Assembly: GCF_014705615.1 (NCBI RefSeq)
Contig: NZ_JACXJA010000010.1
Coordinates: 1-64,000 of the forward strand
Origin: Paenibacillus oceani
GTDB taxonomy: Bacteria; Bacillota; Bacilli; Paenibacillales; NBRC-103111
DNA length: 64,000 nt
Reading direction: 5' to 3'
The translations under genes were made by a program, and so were the position numbers. Positions 8,466-16,950 of this stretch are shown one piece after another. Below the pieces are notes generated by a model. It made no database searches, was not told the DNA's origin, and saw only the letters and a list, made by a program, of their open reading frames with translations. The number at the start of each line of letters is the position of its first letter. Position 1 is the first letter of the stretch.

Positions 8466-8786
8466 CTAAGCGGCGGCACCTTCTTTGGCATTAAGCTCGG
8501 CGATGAGCTTATCTCCCTCGACATCCAGGTTTAGCAGCAATCTGTCCAGCCATTTAGGCATCCACCAGGCCTTGTCACCGAAGATGGTCATTTTAGATTC
8601 TACCACATTATGGAAAGTAATCTCTGTGCCCGTATAAAGCGCCTCGATCGGTTGATTCATTGGTACTGGAGGCACCACGGTTGAAGCGAATGCCTTTAGT
8701 GAAAAAACAGTTGAAAACCCGCTTACCACTAAGACCATACATAAGAACAATAATAATTCCTTTCTCAACCCCTTCGTAATTCGCAT
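8466..8786 (-). pseudogene. MMPL/RND transporter C-terminal remnant with signal peptide
   Basis: A 106-residue frame starting at 8786 with AGGAGGAG 7 bases upstream. It begins with a hydrophobic stretch ending in AFA, like a signal peptide. Its end, FGDKAWWMPKWLDRLLLNLD, closely matches the last segment of MMPL-family transporters, where a WW-P-WLDR-LP motif follows the last membrane helix. The roughly 600 residues between are missing. It is probably an internally deleted transporter gene; a small secreted protein is less likely. Confidence 0.55.
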
Positions 8787-8947
8787 ATCATTTCTCCTCC
8801 TGATCCAAATGGAAATTCCGATTAAATCCGCCCCTTTTCGCGGCAATTGCTCTCATTTCAAGCAAGTATAACCGACAAATGTCGAGATCTTATGCAGATT
8901 TTCCTCTTTTTTTGCGTGAACTTCTTCAAGAATCTGCTAGATCACGG

Positions 8948-8953
8948 TATAAT
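8948..8953 (+). promoter_or_regulatory. Probable -10 box for the two-component operon
   Basis: TATAAT about 60 bases before the response regulator; the -35 is weak. The surrounding 80 bases recur near 15925-16005, in front of the decayed duplicate. Confidence 0.5.
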
Positions 8954-9011
8954 TTTAGGTAAACGGTGTATTCTCGCGAGTGGAAGCAGAAGCAGACTAC
9001 CTTGAAATGAT

Positions 9012-9701
9012 GTGATTGGAATGGAACCGAAATTGTTGCTTGTGGAGGACGAACCGGACATGCTTGAGGAGATGCAAACCTATCTGCAACGTGAGGGGTT
9101 TCAGGTATTGACCGCCTGTACCGGCAAGGAAGCGCTCACGATTGCCAGGTCTGAACGGCCTGATCTCATCTTGCTTGATTGGATGCTCCCAGAGAAAAGC
9201 GGCATCGACGTATGCCGGGAAATCAGACAATCCTCGCATTGCGGGATTATTATGATTACGGCCCGATCGGATGAATCGGATAAAATCGTCGGTTTGGAAA
9301 TCGGCGCGGACGATTATTTGACGAAGCCGTTCAGCCTGCGCGAGCTCACTACGCGCATCCGTGCTTTACTTCGCCGCTTGCGTGGACCTGAAGACAAGTC
9401 GATGTTCTTGGAAAGAGACAACCTGATCATTTCCGAGGCCAAATGTCAGGTATTCAAGGACGGCCAGGAGATTCAACTGACACCGACAGAATTCAAAATT
9501 TTGTACACGTTGGCGGCGCGTCCCGGAATGGTTTTCAGCCGCCTGCAATTATTGAAAACCGCACTCGAGAACGAATATATGGGCTACGAAAGAACGATGG
9601 ATTCCCATATCCGGAATCTTCGCCGCAAGCTGGGAGACGACCCGGCCAATCCCCGTTATGTTCAAACGGTTTACGGCTTCGGTTACCGATTCGGTGTATA
9701 A
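9012..9701 (+). CDS. OmpR/PhoB-type response regulator
   Basis: A 229-residue regulator. The receiver domain (about 5-115) has the acidic pair VEDEPD, the phospho-acceptor Asp in LILLDWMLPEKSG, the Thr in MITARS and the Lys in DDYLTKPFS. A trans_reg_C winged helix (about 130-227) has LTPTEFKILYTLAARPG and VQTVYGFGYRF. The first start is GTG at 9012, with an ATG at 9021 three codons later; neither has a strong ribosome site. The kinase gene begins 2 bases after its stop. A duplicated copy of the flanking DNA at 15.9-16.7 kb lacks this gene. Confidence 0.9.
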   Translation: MIGMEPKLLLVEDEPDMLEEMQTYLQREGFQVLTACTGKEALTIARSERPDLILLDWMLPEKSGIDVCREIRQSSHCGIIMITARSDESDKIVGLEIGADDYLTKPFSLRELTTRIRALLRRLRGPEDKSMFLERDNLIISEAKCQVFKDGQEIQLTPTEFKILYTLAARPGMVFSRLQLLKTALENEYMGYERTMDSHIRNLRRKLGDDPANPRYVQTVYGFGYRFGV

Positions 9702-9703
9702 CC

Positions 9704-10825
9704 ATGACGCCCACGGTACGCCAAAAAATATTTGTCTACATGGGACTGCTCGTTTTTATTATCGGCGGTGCCTATGCCTTATATAATCAGGTTTACTTGG
9801 AGTTTTTGTTCGATCAATTTCGTAAGGAAGAAATCAGTGCAACTTTTTTGAATGCCCCGCCCGGGGAACAAATCGAGATCTTGAAAATTTACGTTATGGG
9901 CAAGATGAAGCTGTATTGGTTTGGGAAATGGGGCATTTTCTTAGCTACCTGCCTATTCTTCAGTTTATGGATTTCGGGGGTGCTGACGCGTCCGCTTCGA
10001 AAGCTCATTGCCGCGATCGAACGCGTTGCACAAGGGGATCTGGAGGTGAGCGTTCCTGTACAAACAAAAGACGATTATGGGAAAGTTATCCAGACATTTA
10101 ACGATATGACGCTTCGCCTGCGGGAAGCTGAGGACGCCCGCAGACGATTGGTGGCCGATGTCGCTCACGAGTTTCGCACGCCGCTGTCCATTATGCAGCT
10201 TAAACTGGAAAATTATCAGCAGGCCGGTCATCATGTCCCGCCTGAAATGCTTCGGATTCACGATGAAGTGATTCGATTGAGCCTGCTTGTAGATGATCTT
10301 CACGTCTTGTCGCTCGCAGAAGCGGGCCGGTTATCACTCGATCGCAAACCGCTCGATCTGACGGCACACCTTGAACGAATCGTGGACGACGTGAAATACG
10401 AAGCGGAAGAAACCGGGTTGGAAATTCGCCTCTCTACGACTTCAAGGCCGGTGACCGTAATGGCCGATGCCAGACGGATTACGCAGGTATTCATCAATTT
10501 GTTGACGAATGCAATCCGCTACACGCCGGAAGGCGGAAAGATTTCAGTTGTCATTCAAGACAAGGTCGTAGATCGCAATGCAGTCTATACATGTGTCTCC
10601 GTGATCGACACCGGCATCGGTATTCCGGCCGAAGAGCTGGCTCACTTATTCGATCGTTTTTATCGCGTGGAAAAAGCCCGTTCACGGCATACAGGCGGAA
10701 CGGGGCTCGGATTATCGATCGTTCATCATTTTGTCAGAGCCCACGGCGGGTTCATCCGCGTCGTTAGTGAGCCTGGTCAAGGTACGACATTTACCGTTTA
10801 TTTGCCTATTAATAATGATCTTTAA
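9704..10825 (+). CDS. Sensor histidine kinase (HAMP-HisKA-HATPase)
   Basis: A 373-residue membrane kinase. The first membrane helix (YMGLLVFIIGGAYAL) and a second (GIFLATCLFFSLWISGVL) flank a short extracellular loop of about 60 residues. HAMP follows (TRPLRKLIAAIERVAQGDL), then the phospho-acceptor His in VAHEFRTPL, the N-box INLLTNAIRYT and the G-boxes DTGIGIPAEE and GGTGLGLSIV. The ATG at 9704 is used because it follows the regulator stop by 2 bases; the longer open frame overlaps the regulator. The small sensor loop suggests sensing at the membrane, as in stress-sensing kinases. The regulator at 9012 is its likely partner. Confidence 0.9.
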   Translation: MTPTVRQKIFVYMGLLVFIIGGAYALYNQVYLEFLFDQFRKEEISATFLNAPPGEQIEILKIYVMGKMKLYWFGKWGIFLATCLFFSLWISGVLTRPLRKLIAAIERVAQGDLEVSVPVQTKDDYGKVIQTFNDMTLRLREAEDARRRLVADVAHEFRTPLSIMQLKLENYQQAGHHVPPEMLRIHDEVIRLSLLVDDLHVLSLAEAGRLSLDRKPLDLTAHLERIVDDVKYEAEETGLEIRLSTTSRPVTVMADARRITQVFINLLTNAIRYTPEGGKISVVIQDKVVDRNAVYTCVSVIDTGIGIPAEELAHLFDRFYRVEKARSRHTGGTGLGLSIVHHFVRAHGGFIRVVSEPGQGTTFTVYLPINNDL

Positions 10826-10978
10826 CATAAAGACTCTTTTCTGAGATAAACAATGTTTCGTTCACATGTTACCGCCTATCTAGTTACCCTGAAAAAGTCT
10901 GGCTTAGTCGAAACATCCTTGAACTAAAGTGGCCTCACTTATTTAGGAGGGATTCGATTGCGAATCAACTAGGCTGCA

Positions 10979-11182
10979 TTACAATAAAAATTCGTATTTC
11001 CGTTTGCCATGCAATATACGCCTGATCTGCACCACATCACCCATGACCACATAGAACACCAGATAACTATGCACAACCAGCACGCGGTAACCTTTGGCTC
11101 GAAGAACAGGGGTTTTCATCAACGGATACCTAAATGGCAACTCCCCAAGTAATGCCGCATGCTCCACGATCTCATCGTACAA
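10979..11182 (-). pseudogene. RelE/ParE-type toxin remnant
   Basis: The last 45 residues (LRAKGYRVLVVHSYLVFYVV and IRRILHGKRKYEFLL) match the C-terminal core of RelE/ParE toxins. In front, the frame can be read back through KLYDEIVEHAALLG to about 11215, but there is no ATG, and the central helix region seems about 20 residues short. No antitoxin gene is adjacent. It is probably a decayed, non-functional toxin; a short active form starting at TTG 11182 cannot be excluded. Confidence 0.6.
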
Positions 11183-11226
11183 TTTGATTTCATCATTTAT
11201 GATAATTTCAACCTCTAGTTCTCAGC

Positions 11227-11259
11227 AAAAAACCAAGTGCTAAACAGGCACTTGGTTTT
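11227..11259 (-). terminator. Terminator of the large LamG/crystallin gene
   Basis: Perfect 11-bp stem, AACCAAGTGC with GCACTTGGTT, around a 7-base loop, followed by TTTTTT on the minus strand. Confidence 0.85.
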
Positions 11260-11506
11260 GACTGCATTTGTATAGGAAACTCATCACAAAGCAGCGTCAG
11301 GCTCGAACCCGTTTCAAACGATAGTATGCTCCGTAGAAAAGCGAGTGGTCACTCGGGCAAGCCTGGTTACCTTGCCAATGGCGACAAGCAGGACGGGCAA
11401 CGGGCATATACCGGTCGGAACGTTAAACAACTTGACGAAGGCATCGACGTCGAAGCAGACCATCGGGCCCGAGTCGAGACCTTTCACTTTCGCCTTACAC
11501 AGCGTC

Positions 11507-14500
11507 TTACAAATCTGCCAGATCGTTAGCGAGCAGCTTGCCCCCAATTCCCGTGTTGACGACGGTTGCGACGAAGTCTACTCCGGCAAGTGCTAAAGCG
11601 CCTTTAGAACCGGTGAGTCGCAGGGGACACAACAAATTGGGGAGCCAGGACACCGTCTCATTTGCGATCTCCAAACCGGGTTTATCTTTGTTGGGAAGAG
11701 CTACCAGATAACGTATGGCCAGCCCCGCATCAACGATGGAGAGCACCCAGAAAAACCCGGTAATGGCTTGATCTCTTCGCTTCATTCGCTGCATGTTTTT
11801 GGGATCCATAGCTGAGCCGAAGGATACAAACAGTGAATCCAATATCAAAACAGCCCCCCGATAGTAGTGCAAAATACGCTCGGAGCGCGCTAGCTCACTA
11901 TTATCTTTGTCAGCCTCAGTAGGCGCGGGGATATCTCTAGTGATAAAGTTGGCCTGCCAACTAAATATGCTGAGCAGCATGCTCACGGCTTCCATCCCAA
12001 AGCTGCCGCTTTTTTCAAGTGAATCATCGGCCTTTTCAGGGACGGCATCTAATCCAGTAGTGATGAAACCGTTAATAGCATCTGCTACCAGAACAACAAT
12101 CCCCCATGAGCGAATCTCGCTTTCTCGCGACGGATCGGGATCATTCTCGGGATCAGGAACGTTCCCGGCATCATCAGACAGTCGCTTGACAGTTGACTTA
12201 TCTAATTCCGTTGCTTCCAATCCTGCTGCTACTTGACCCGAGAAATCAGGCGTTAACATACCCTTAAACGGTCGTTGGTTAAAGGCAAGCTTGGATACGA
12301 TGGTGACCGGAATCGCAAGCAGCAAGCCCGATAGATTCAGCAGCGTCAGCTTCCCAGCGCCGATCCGCTCGAACAGCTTCGAAATAAAAGGAATCTTAAT
12401 CTCGCGGGTAAGCAAATCTTGAAAGAGATTAACCATTTCCTTAACAACATCCAGAAAGCCAAGTGCCATATCCTCGACCAGATCCAAAGCCTGGATGACG
12501 ACATCTCTGACGGCTTGAATCATAACGACCAGTGCCTGCTGCGGCTTGAGAGGATTTGCAATGATTTCCTCAATGGTGTCCTTCACTCCTTCAAATGCCC
12601 GCAGCAGAATGTCCTCTTTGTCCACAGCCCCTTGAACGAAGGTCGAGAAGTATTGGTCTAACGGTGAACCTCCGCCCGTATTCGTCCCCATAGCCGGTAC
12701 CGGGCTGGCGCCTGATTGTCGAGAGTTGCCCAGCAGCTTGAAAAGAAACCACTCGGCAGCTTCTGGAAGCTCAAACTGAGAAGATCGTGCCTCTGAAGGA
12801 TTACCACCCAGTGTCCGGACCAGGATGTTCATATTTTCTTCCACGGTATGTTGCAAGTTGTCTACGAAGTCTGAGACGGGCTTTTTCGCATCTTCGGCCA
12901 GTTGGACGGCGAAATCAAAGCTTGCGTTCACGGAGCTTACCAGATACCTATGTGTATTCAGAATATCGCCCCAGTTGAACAGGAACTGTAAGAACTCAAT
13001 GAATTGTTTGATGCCCTTAACGACCTTTTCGACAATCGCCTCAACAAACTCCGCAACCTTTTGAGCCGTATCAACTATAAATTCAATCAGGCCCTCAGCG
13101 GTCTGGACAATGAGGTGAAAGCCCTTTTTGGCAGCCCCAATCACAACAGACACGGCTTTTTTGACCGCATCTTTGATCCGTGAAAACAAGCGTCTGCGGG
13201 AGCGTACAAGAGCTTGATCTTGAGTCGTTGCCTGATTTTTAGCAGCCTGACCCAGCAACCGTGTAAACTCATCCGGGCTGATCTCTTCTTCGCTGATACG
13301 AGATGCAGCTAAGGACGAGCCGGAAGTTAATGCTCTCGGAGTATTCGACTTATTATTGTTACCGTCAGCCTCAAACTTGAGCATCCATGGATTGCTGATG
13401 GCATCACTGGAAACAACCCGGTTGACCGACTGAATGCCGCTGTTCCCGCTTCTAATGCTGAGAGGCGCCTCGTCGACATAGGTTACATTAGCAAGCACCT
13501 TCTTGATCGTGCTTTGCACGCTGGCAACATCTGCCTTGCTATGCGCCTGACGATCAACAATGAGGTCGCCATTAGCATCCGTCGCATTCCACAGCGCATC
13601 GTCTTCCAGCTCAGCAAGCTGCCGATGAACCTCTCGATTCGGGAAGATGACAACCCGCTCATTTTCGGCCATCGCGCTGGTGCGGATCTTTAATCCGGGG
13701 GTGTCGATGCCCTCGGCTTCGGAGGTAATCATAATGCTGTTCATTATATTTGGCGTAAGCGTTACAGAGCGTTCCTCGTCTATCACATAGGTAGTTCCCT
13801 CTACTTCAATTTGAATCAGATCGGTTGCTGAAATTTCCACCTCGCCAGCGCCAGGTGAAAACTTGAGCATCGTTCGATAGGCCGAAAACTCCTCAAGCTC
13901 GTCGCCCGTCATTCTGTAGTCCTGGCTTAACTTGGATGTATATGAGGACAACACAGTCTCGGGTGCGATGGTTCTAAAGATTTTGACAGCGGAGATCACA
14001 TCATTCCCGATTTGCGATTCCTTGAGGTCTTGAGCGTGTTCGACGATATCCTCTATTTCCTTCTCTCTATTGGCTTCCTTGACTTTGAAGTCTTCATTGA
14101 CAAATAAGGTCACGCCCGTATCTGGTCCCAATCGAATGGACGACGCTTGATTATCCAGACCCGGAAATTCTTGAAAGCTCGTAAAGCTGCCTGGAAGATT
14201 GGTTGCACCGTCAGACAATATCCACGTTTTCCCTCTATAAGCCCGGTGCTCATAGAAGGCAACTTCCCCTGCCGACAGGGTTCCGACTTGCCCTTCATGA
14301 TCAGCCATTTTGACGACATTGGCGAACAATGAGCGCTCTTCTTGCTGCTCGGTCCAGCTGAACGTGTTGTCTGCGCTCAGTCTCAGCCACTTATTATGCG
14401 CCTCATTGACAATAAAGAACTGCGCATGGTCCTTGTCATAATAATCAACAAAGAGCAAAGCGGGCTCTGCCCCCGGCGTTATGACAAAATCCGCGTTTTC

Positions 14501-15565
14501 CTCGTCGGAGCCCGGAATGAGTTGAGGCTTATCATTCCGAGGATTGAAGTGGAAGCGTAATAGCTCGCTTACGGATTGACGGGGCGCTGTCGTGAGGGAG
14601 GATTGCCCCAGGCTCAAGTACTGGCCGTTCGGCGCTTTGATGATCCACTTCCCTGTAAAAGGCTGCCCTGCTGCCGACCAAATACGGATCGATCTTGGGA
14701 AGTCGGCCAGCTTCGAGAATCTGATTTCCGTGAGGTCGGCGTATAGCTTTTGGGCCACTCCGCCAAAACTGGCTTGTTTATAAAGTGTGGCACCTGTATT
14801 AGGACCAAGCCTTAACCTTTGAAAATTTGGCGATAAGCGAGTCAAATCTTCTGCATCATGCGAGAGAATAACGGCTGCATCATCAACCGCGACCAGCTCG
14901 ATTTCACCTGCACGCAAACGCCGGTTCACCGGCGTCACCAAGCTTTGCACCTGTGCGGCACCCAGAGCGGTGTGGTAGATACGAAGGTCCTCGTATTGCG
15001 CGACCGCAGCGCCCCTCTTCCAATCGCCCAACCTCAGATCATTTCCGTTGTTAATATTGGCAACACCTGATGTTGATACGCCTTCCGCCGCTAGCTCCCC
15101 ATCGATGTATACCTTTAGCGTTTGCCCTTCTCTCACAACGGCTATATGATGCCATTTTTTTTGCTGGAGCACTTGAAGGTCGTTAGTTTTAGCAATTGCG
15201 TAATTTTTCGCTTTGTTATCTTCATCGACTTCAAACAGTATTTTTGCTTTTTGCTGCCTCAACGAGAACCAATTACCATGCCCGCTCACCGATCGATTGC
15301 CGATGATGTCGAGATCATCCTCGCCATGGCGGTCCATATATTTCATGCCAAAAGCAACTGTAAAATCGTCAGTCCCGAACTGGCCGACCACGTTGCCAAA
15401 ATGAATATGAGAATCATTGCCGCGTATGGTGACGGCATGGCCGATGCGGCCATGTCCCTCCCGCAAGACGCGCTGGAATTTCCCATTAATCCCGTTTATG
15501 CTGTCAGTTACTACGGCCCCCTCTGTTTCGTCGAACTGCCAGTGATATTTAGGCTGAATGGTCAT
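11507..15565 (-). CDS. Large LamG/beta-gamma-crystallin-like multidomain protein (1352 aa)
   Basis: Starts at ATG 15565 with AAGGAGGG 5 bases upstream; a longer frame has no such site. No signal peptide. Residues 1-215 form a LamG/concanavalin-like jelly roll (WHHIAVVREGQTLKVYIDGE). Residues about 225-310 and 445-520 contain crystallin-type repeats (GATLYKQASFGG, VAFYEHRAYRGKTW, GVTLFVNEDF), with a beta-rich stretch between. A long amphipathic helical region (about 805-900) has KDAVKKAVSVVIGAAKKGF, and there are hydrophobic helices (LSGLLLAIPVTIVSKLAF). Cytosolic release, as for lysis- or contact-delivered proteins, is possible; the function is unknown. It is flanked by gene remnants and a duplicated two-component locus. 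Confidence 0.7.
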   Translation of the reverse strand: MTIQPKYHWQFDETEGAVVTDSINGINGKFQRVLREGHGRIGHAVTIRGNDSHIHFGNVVGQFGTDDFTVAFGMKYMDRHGEDDLDIIGNRSVSGHGNWFSLRQQKAKILFEVDEDNKAKNYAIAKTNDLQVLQQKKWHHIAVVREGQTLKVYIDGELAAEGVSTSGVANINNGNDLRLGDWKRGAAVAQYEDLRIYHTALGAAQVQSLVTPVNRRLRAGEIELVAVDDAAVILSHDAEDLTRLSPNFQRLRLGPNTGATLYKQASFGGVAQKLYADLTEIRFSKLADFPRSIRIWSAAGQPFTGKWIIKAPNGQYLSLGQSSLTTAPRQSVSELLRFHFNPRNDKPQLIPGSDEENADFVITPGAEPALLFVDYYDKDHAQFFIVNEAHNKWLRLSADNTFSWTEQQEERSLFANVVKMADHEGQVGTLSAGEVAFYEHRAYRGKTWILSDGATNLPGSFTSFQEFPGLDNQASSIRLGPDTGVTLFVNEDFKVKEANREKEIEDIVEHAQDLKESQIGNDVISAVKIFRTIAPETVLSSYTSKLSQDYRMTGDELEEFSAYRTMLKFSPGAGEVEISATDLIQIEVEGTTYVIDEERSVTLTPNIMNSIMITSEAEGIDTPGLKIRTSAMAENERVVIFPNREVHRQLAELEDDALWNATDANGDLIVDRQAHSKADVASVQSTIKKVLANVTYVDEAPLSIRSGNSGIQSVNRVVSSDAISNPWMLKFEADGNNNKSNTPRALTSGSSLAASRISEEEISPDEFTRLLGQAAKNQATTQDQALVRSRRRLFSRIKDAVKKAVSVVIGAAKKGFHLIVQTAEGLIEFIVDTAQKVAEFVEAIVEKVVKGIKQFIEFLQFLFNWGDILNTHRYLVSSVNASFDFAVQLAEDAKKPVSDFVDNLQHTVEENMNILVRTLGGNPSEARSSQFELPEAAEWFLFKLLGNSRQSGASPVPAMGTNTGGGSPLDQYFSTFVQGAVDKEDILLRAFEGVKDTIEEIIANPLKPQQALVVMIQAVRDVVIQALDLVEDMALGFLDVVKEMVNLFQDLLTREIKIPFISKLFERIGAGKLTLLNLSGLLLAIPVTIVSKLAFNQRPFKGMLTPDFSGQVAAGLEATELDKSTVKRLSDDAGNVPDPENDPDPSRESEIRSWGIVVLVADAINGFITTGLDAVPEKADDSLEKSGSFGMEAVSMLLSIFSWQANFITRDIPAPTEADKDNSELARSERILHYYRGAVLILDSLFVSFGSAMDPKNMQRMKRRDQAITGFFWVLSIVDAGLAIRYLVALPNKDKPGLEIANETVSWLPNLLCPLRLTGSKGALALAGVDFVATVVNTGIGGKLLANDLADL

Positions 15566-15694
15566 AAGTTCCCTCCTTGGGTTTTTAATGATTTTATCGA
15601 AGCTAGAAGCTTCACGGTGAAGGTTTGAGCTTCCCACTCGACCCGATATCTTATCGCTTTCGCTGCTTCCACGGAATGAACAAATCCTTTTAAC

Positions 15695-15847
15695 CTACCC
15701 GCATCGCTCCAAATGAGCTTTACATTTTGCAACTACCGCTCGGTTAAACTCGTTTTCATGCATAAACGATCCGTCAGGAAATTTTGGCGTTCTTTTGCCG
15801 GGGGTACTCATTCCGTGTCCGTCATCTAATGCAACTAAATATTCCAC
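15695..15847 (-). pseudogene. N-acetylmuramoyl-L-alanine amidase N-terminal stub
   Basis: A 50-codon frame starting at GTG 15847 after GGGAGAG. It has LDDGHGMSTPGKRTPKFPDG and ENEFNRAVV, typical of the start of Amidase_3 cell-wall hydrolases (the His of DDGHG and the Glu of ENEFN are zinc ligands). A TAG ends it after HLERCG, so about two-thirds of the domain is missing. This is a broken lysin or sporulation amidase, adjacent to the large protein gene. Confidence 0.7.
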
Positions 15848-15924
15848 ATTTCACTCTCCCTTCAACGGCTTAAACTGAATTGGGGACCAGGATTCGCGGC
15901 TCCTCATCATCCAGTTTAATCCAT

Positions 15925-16660
15925 AAATGTCGAGATCTTATGCAGATCTTCCTCTTTTTGCGAGGACATCTTCAAGTTCCTGTTCATTCAAGGTATAATT
16001 CGGGGTACCAACTAATTTGAAAAAAATATTCGTCTACATGGGACTGCTCGTTTTTATTGTCGGCAGCGCTCATATCTTAAACAATCGGGCTAACTTGGAA
16101 TCCTTGTTCGATCAATTTAGCGATGAAGAAATCAATGCAGCTTTTTTGGAGGCCTCACCTTGAGATCAAGTCGAGGGATGGAAAACTTACGTTATAAACA
16201 ACATGAAGTGGTTTTGGGTTGGAGAATGGGTCATCTTCGTAGTAACCGGCCTAGTCTTCAGCTTATGGATTTCAGGGGTTCTGACGCGTCCGCTCCGGAA
16301 GCTCATTGCCGCTATCGAACGCATTGCGCAAGGGGATCTGGGGGTTAGCGTTCCCGTATAAACAAAAGACGAATACGGGAAAGTCATTCAGACATCCAAT
16401 GACATGACGCTTCGCCTGCGGGAAGCCGAGGACGCCTGAAAAAGATTGGTGGCCGATTTCGCTCACGAGTTTCGCACGCCGCTGTCCATTATGCAGCTTA
16501 AGCTAGAAAATTATCAACAGGCCGGTCACCATGTCCCGCCGGAAATGCTTCGGATCCACGATGAAGTAATCCGATTGAGTGTACGACATTTACCGTTTAT
16601 TTGCCTTTGGATAATGATATTTAAAAAAGGCTATTTTCCTGAGTTAAGAAATGTCTCGTT
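15925..16660 (+). pseudogene. Decayed duplicate of the 9-kb two-component locus
   Basis: DNA closely similar to 8877-8955 (promoter), 9718-10282 and about 10780-10880. Compared with the intact locus it has lost the whole response regulator, carries in-frame stops (CGTATAA for CGTACAA; GCCTGAAAA for GCCCGCAGA) and lacks about 500 bp that encode the ATPase domain, with the flanks joined at GATTGAG/GTACGACATTT. The membrane, HAMP and His-box (CTCACGAGTTTCGCACG) segments are still readable. Confidence 0.9.
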
Positions 16661-16897
16661 CTCATTTTTTGGACTACAAGTTACCCCTCTGGCTTCGTCG
16701 ATGATCGGAAAGGCATCACGAAAATGAAAAACGAATACGAACATATGATTAACGAACTCTACACCGCTTTTGTCACCAATTTTTTCGCCTCACTTATGAT
16801 ATGGTTCACCGTATCATTGTGCCATGCAGAAATAGTGTGCCGCAGTGGAAGGTGCTATCGAATCGCTTATGATATCTGTAGTTCTACTAAAGAAGAT

Positions 16898-16933
16898 AGA
16901 CCGTCCGGAAAAATCACCGGACGGTCTATCTGA
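16898..16933. terminator. Terminator downstream of the SLH/RCC1 gene
   Basis: AGATAGACCGTCCGG pairs perfectly with CCGGACGGTCTATCT. It serves the minus-strand gene ending at 16951 and stops read-through from the pseudogene side. Confidence 0.8.
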
Positions 16934-16950
16934 ATGACAACAGTCACTTT

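Noticed and set aside
16724-16933. 69-codon plus-strand frame after the kinase pseudogene
   Set aside because: Runs through the terminator hairpin of the SLH gene and has no family signal; probably chance.
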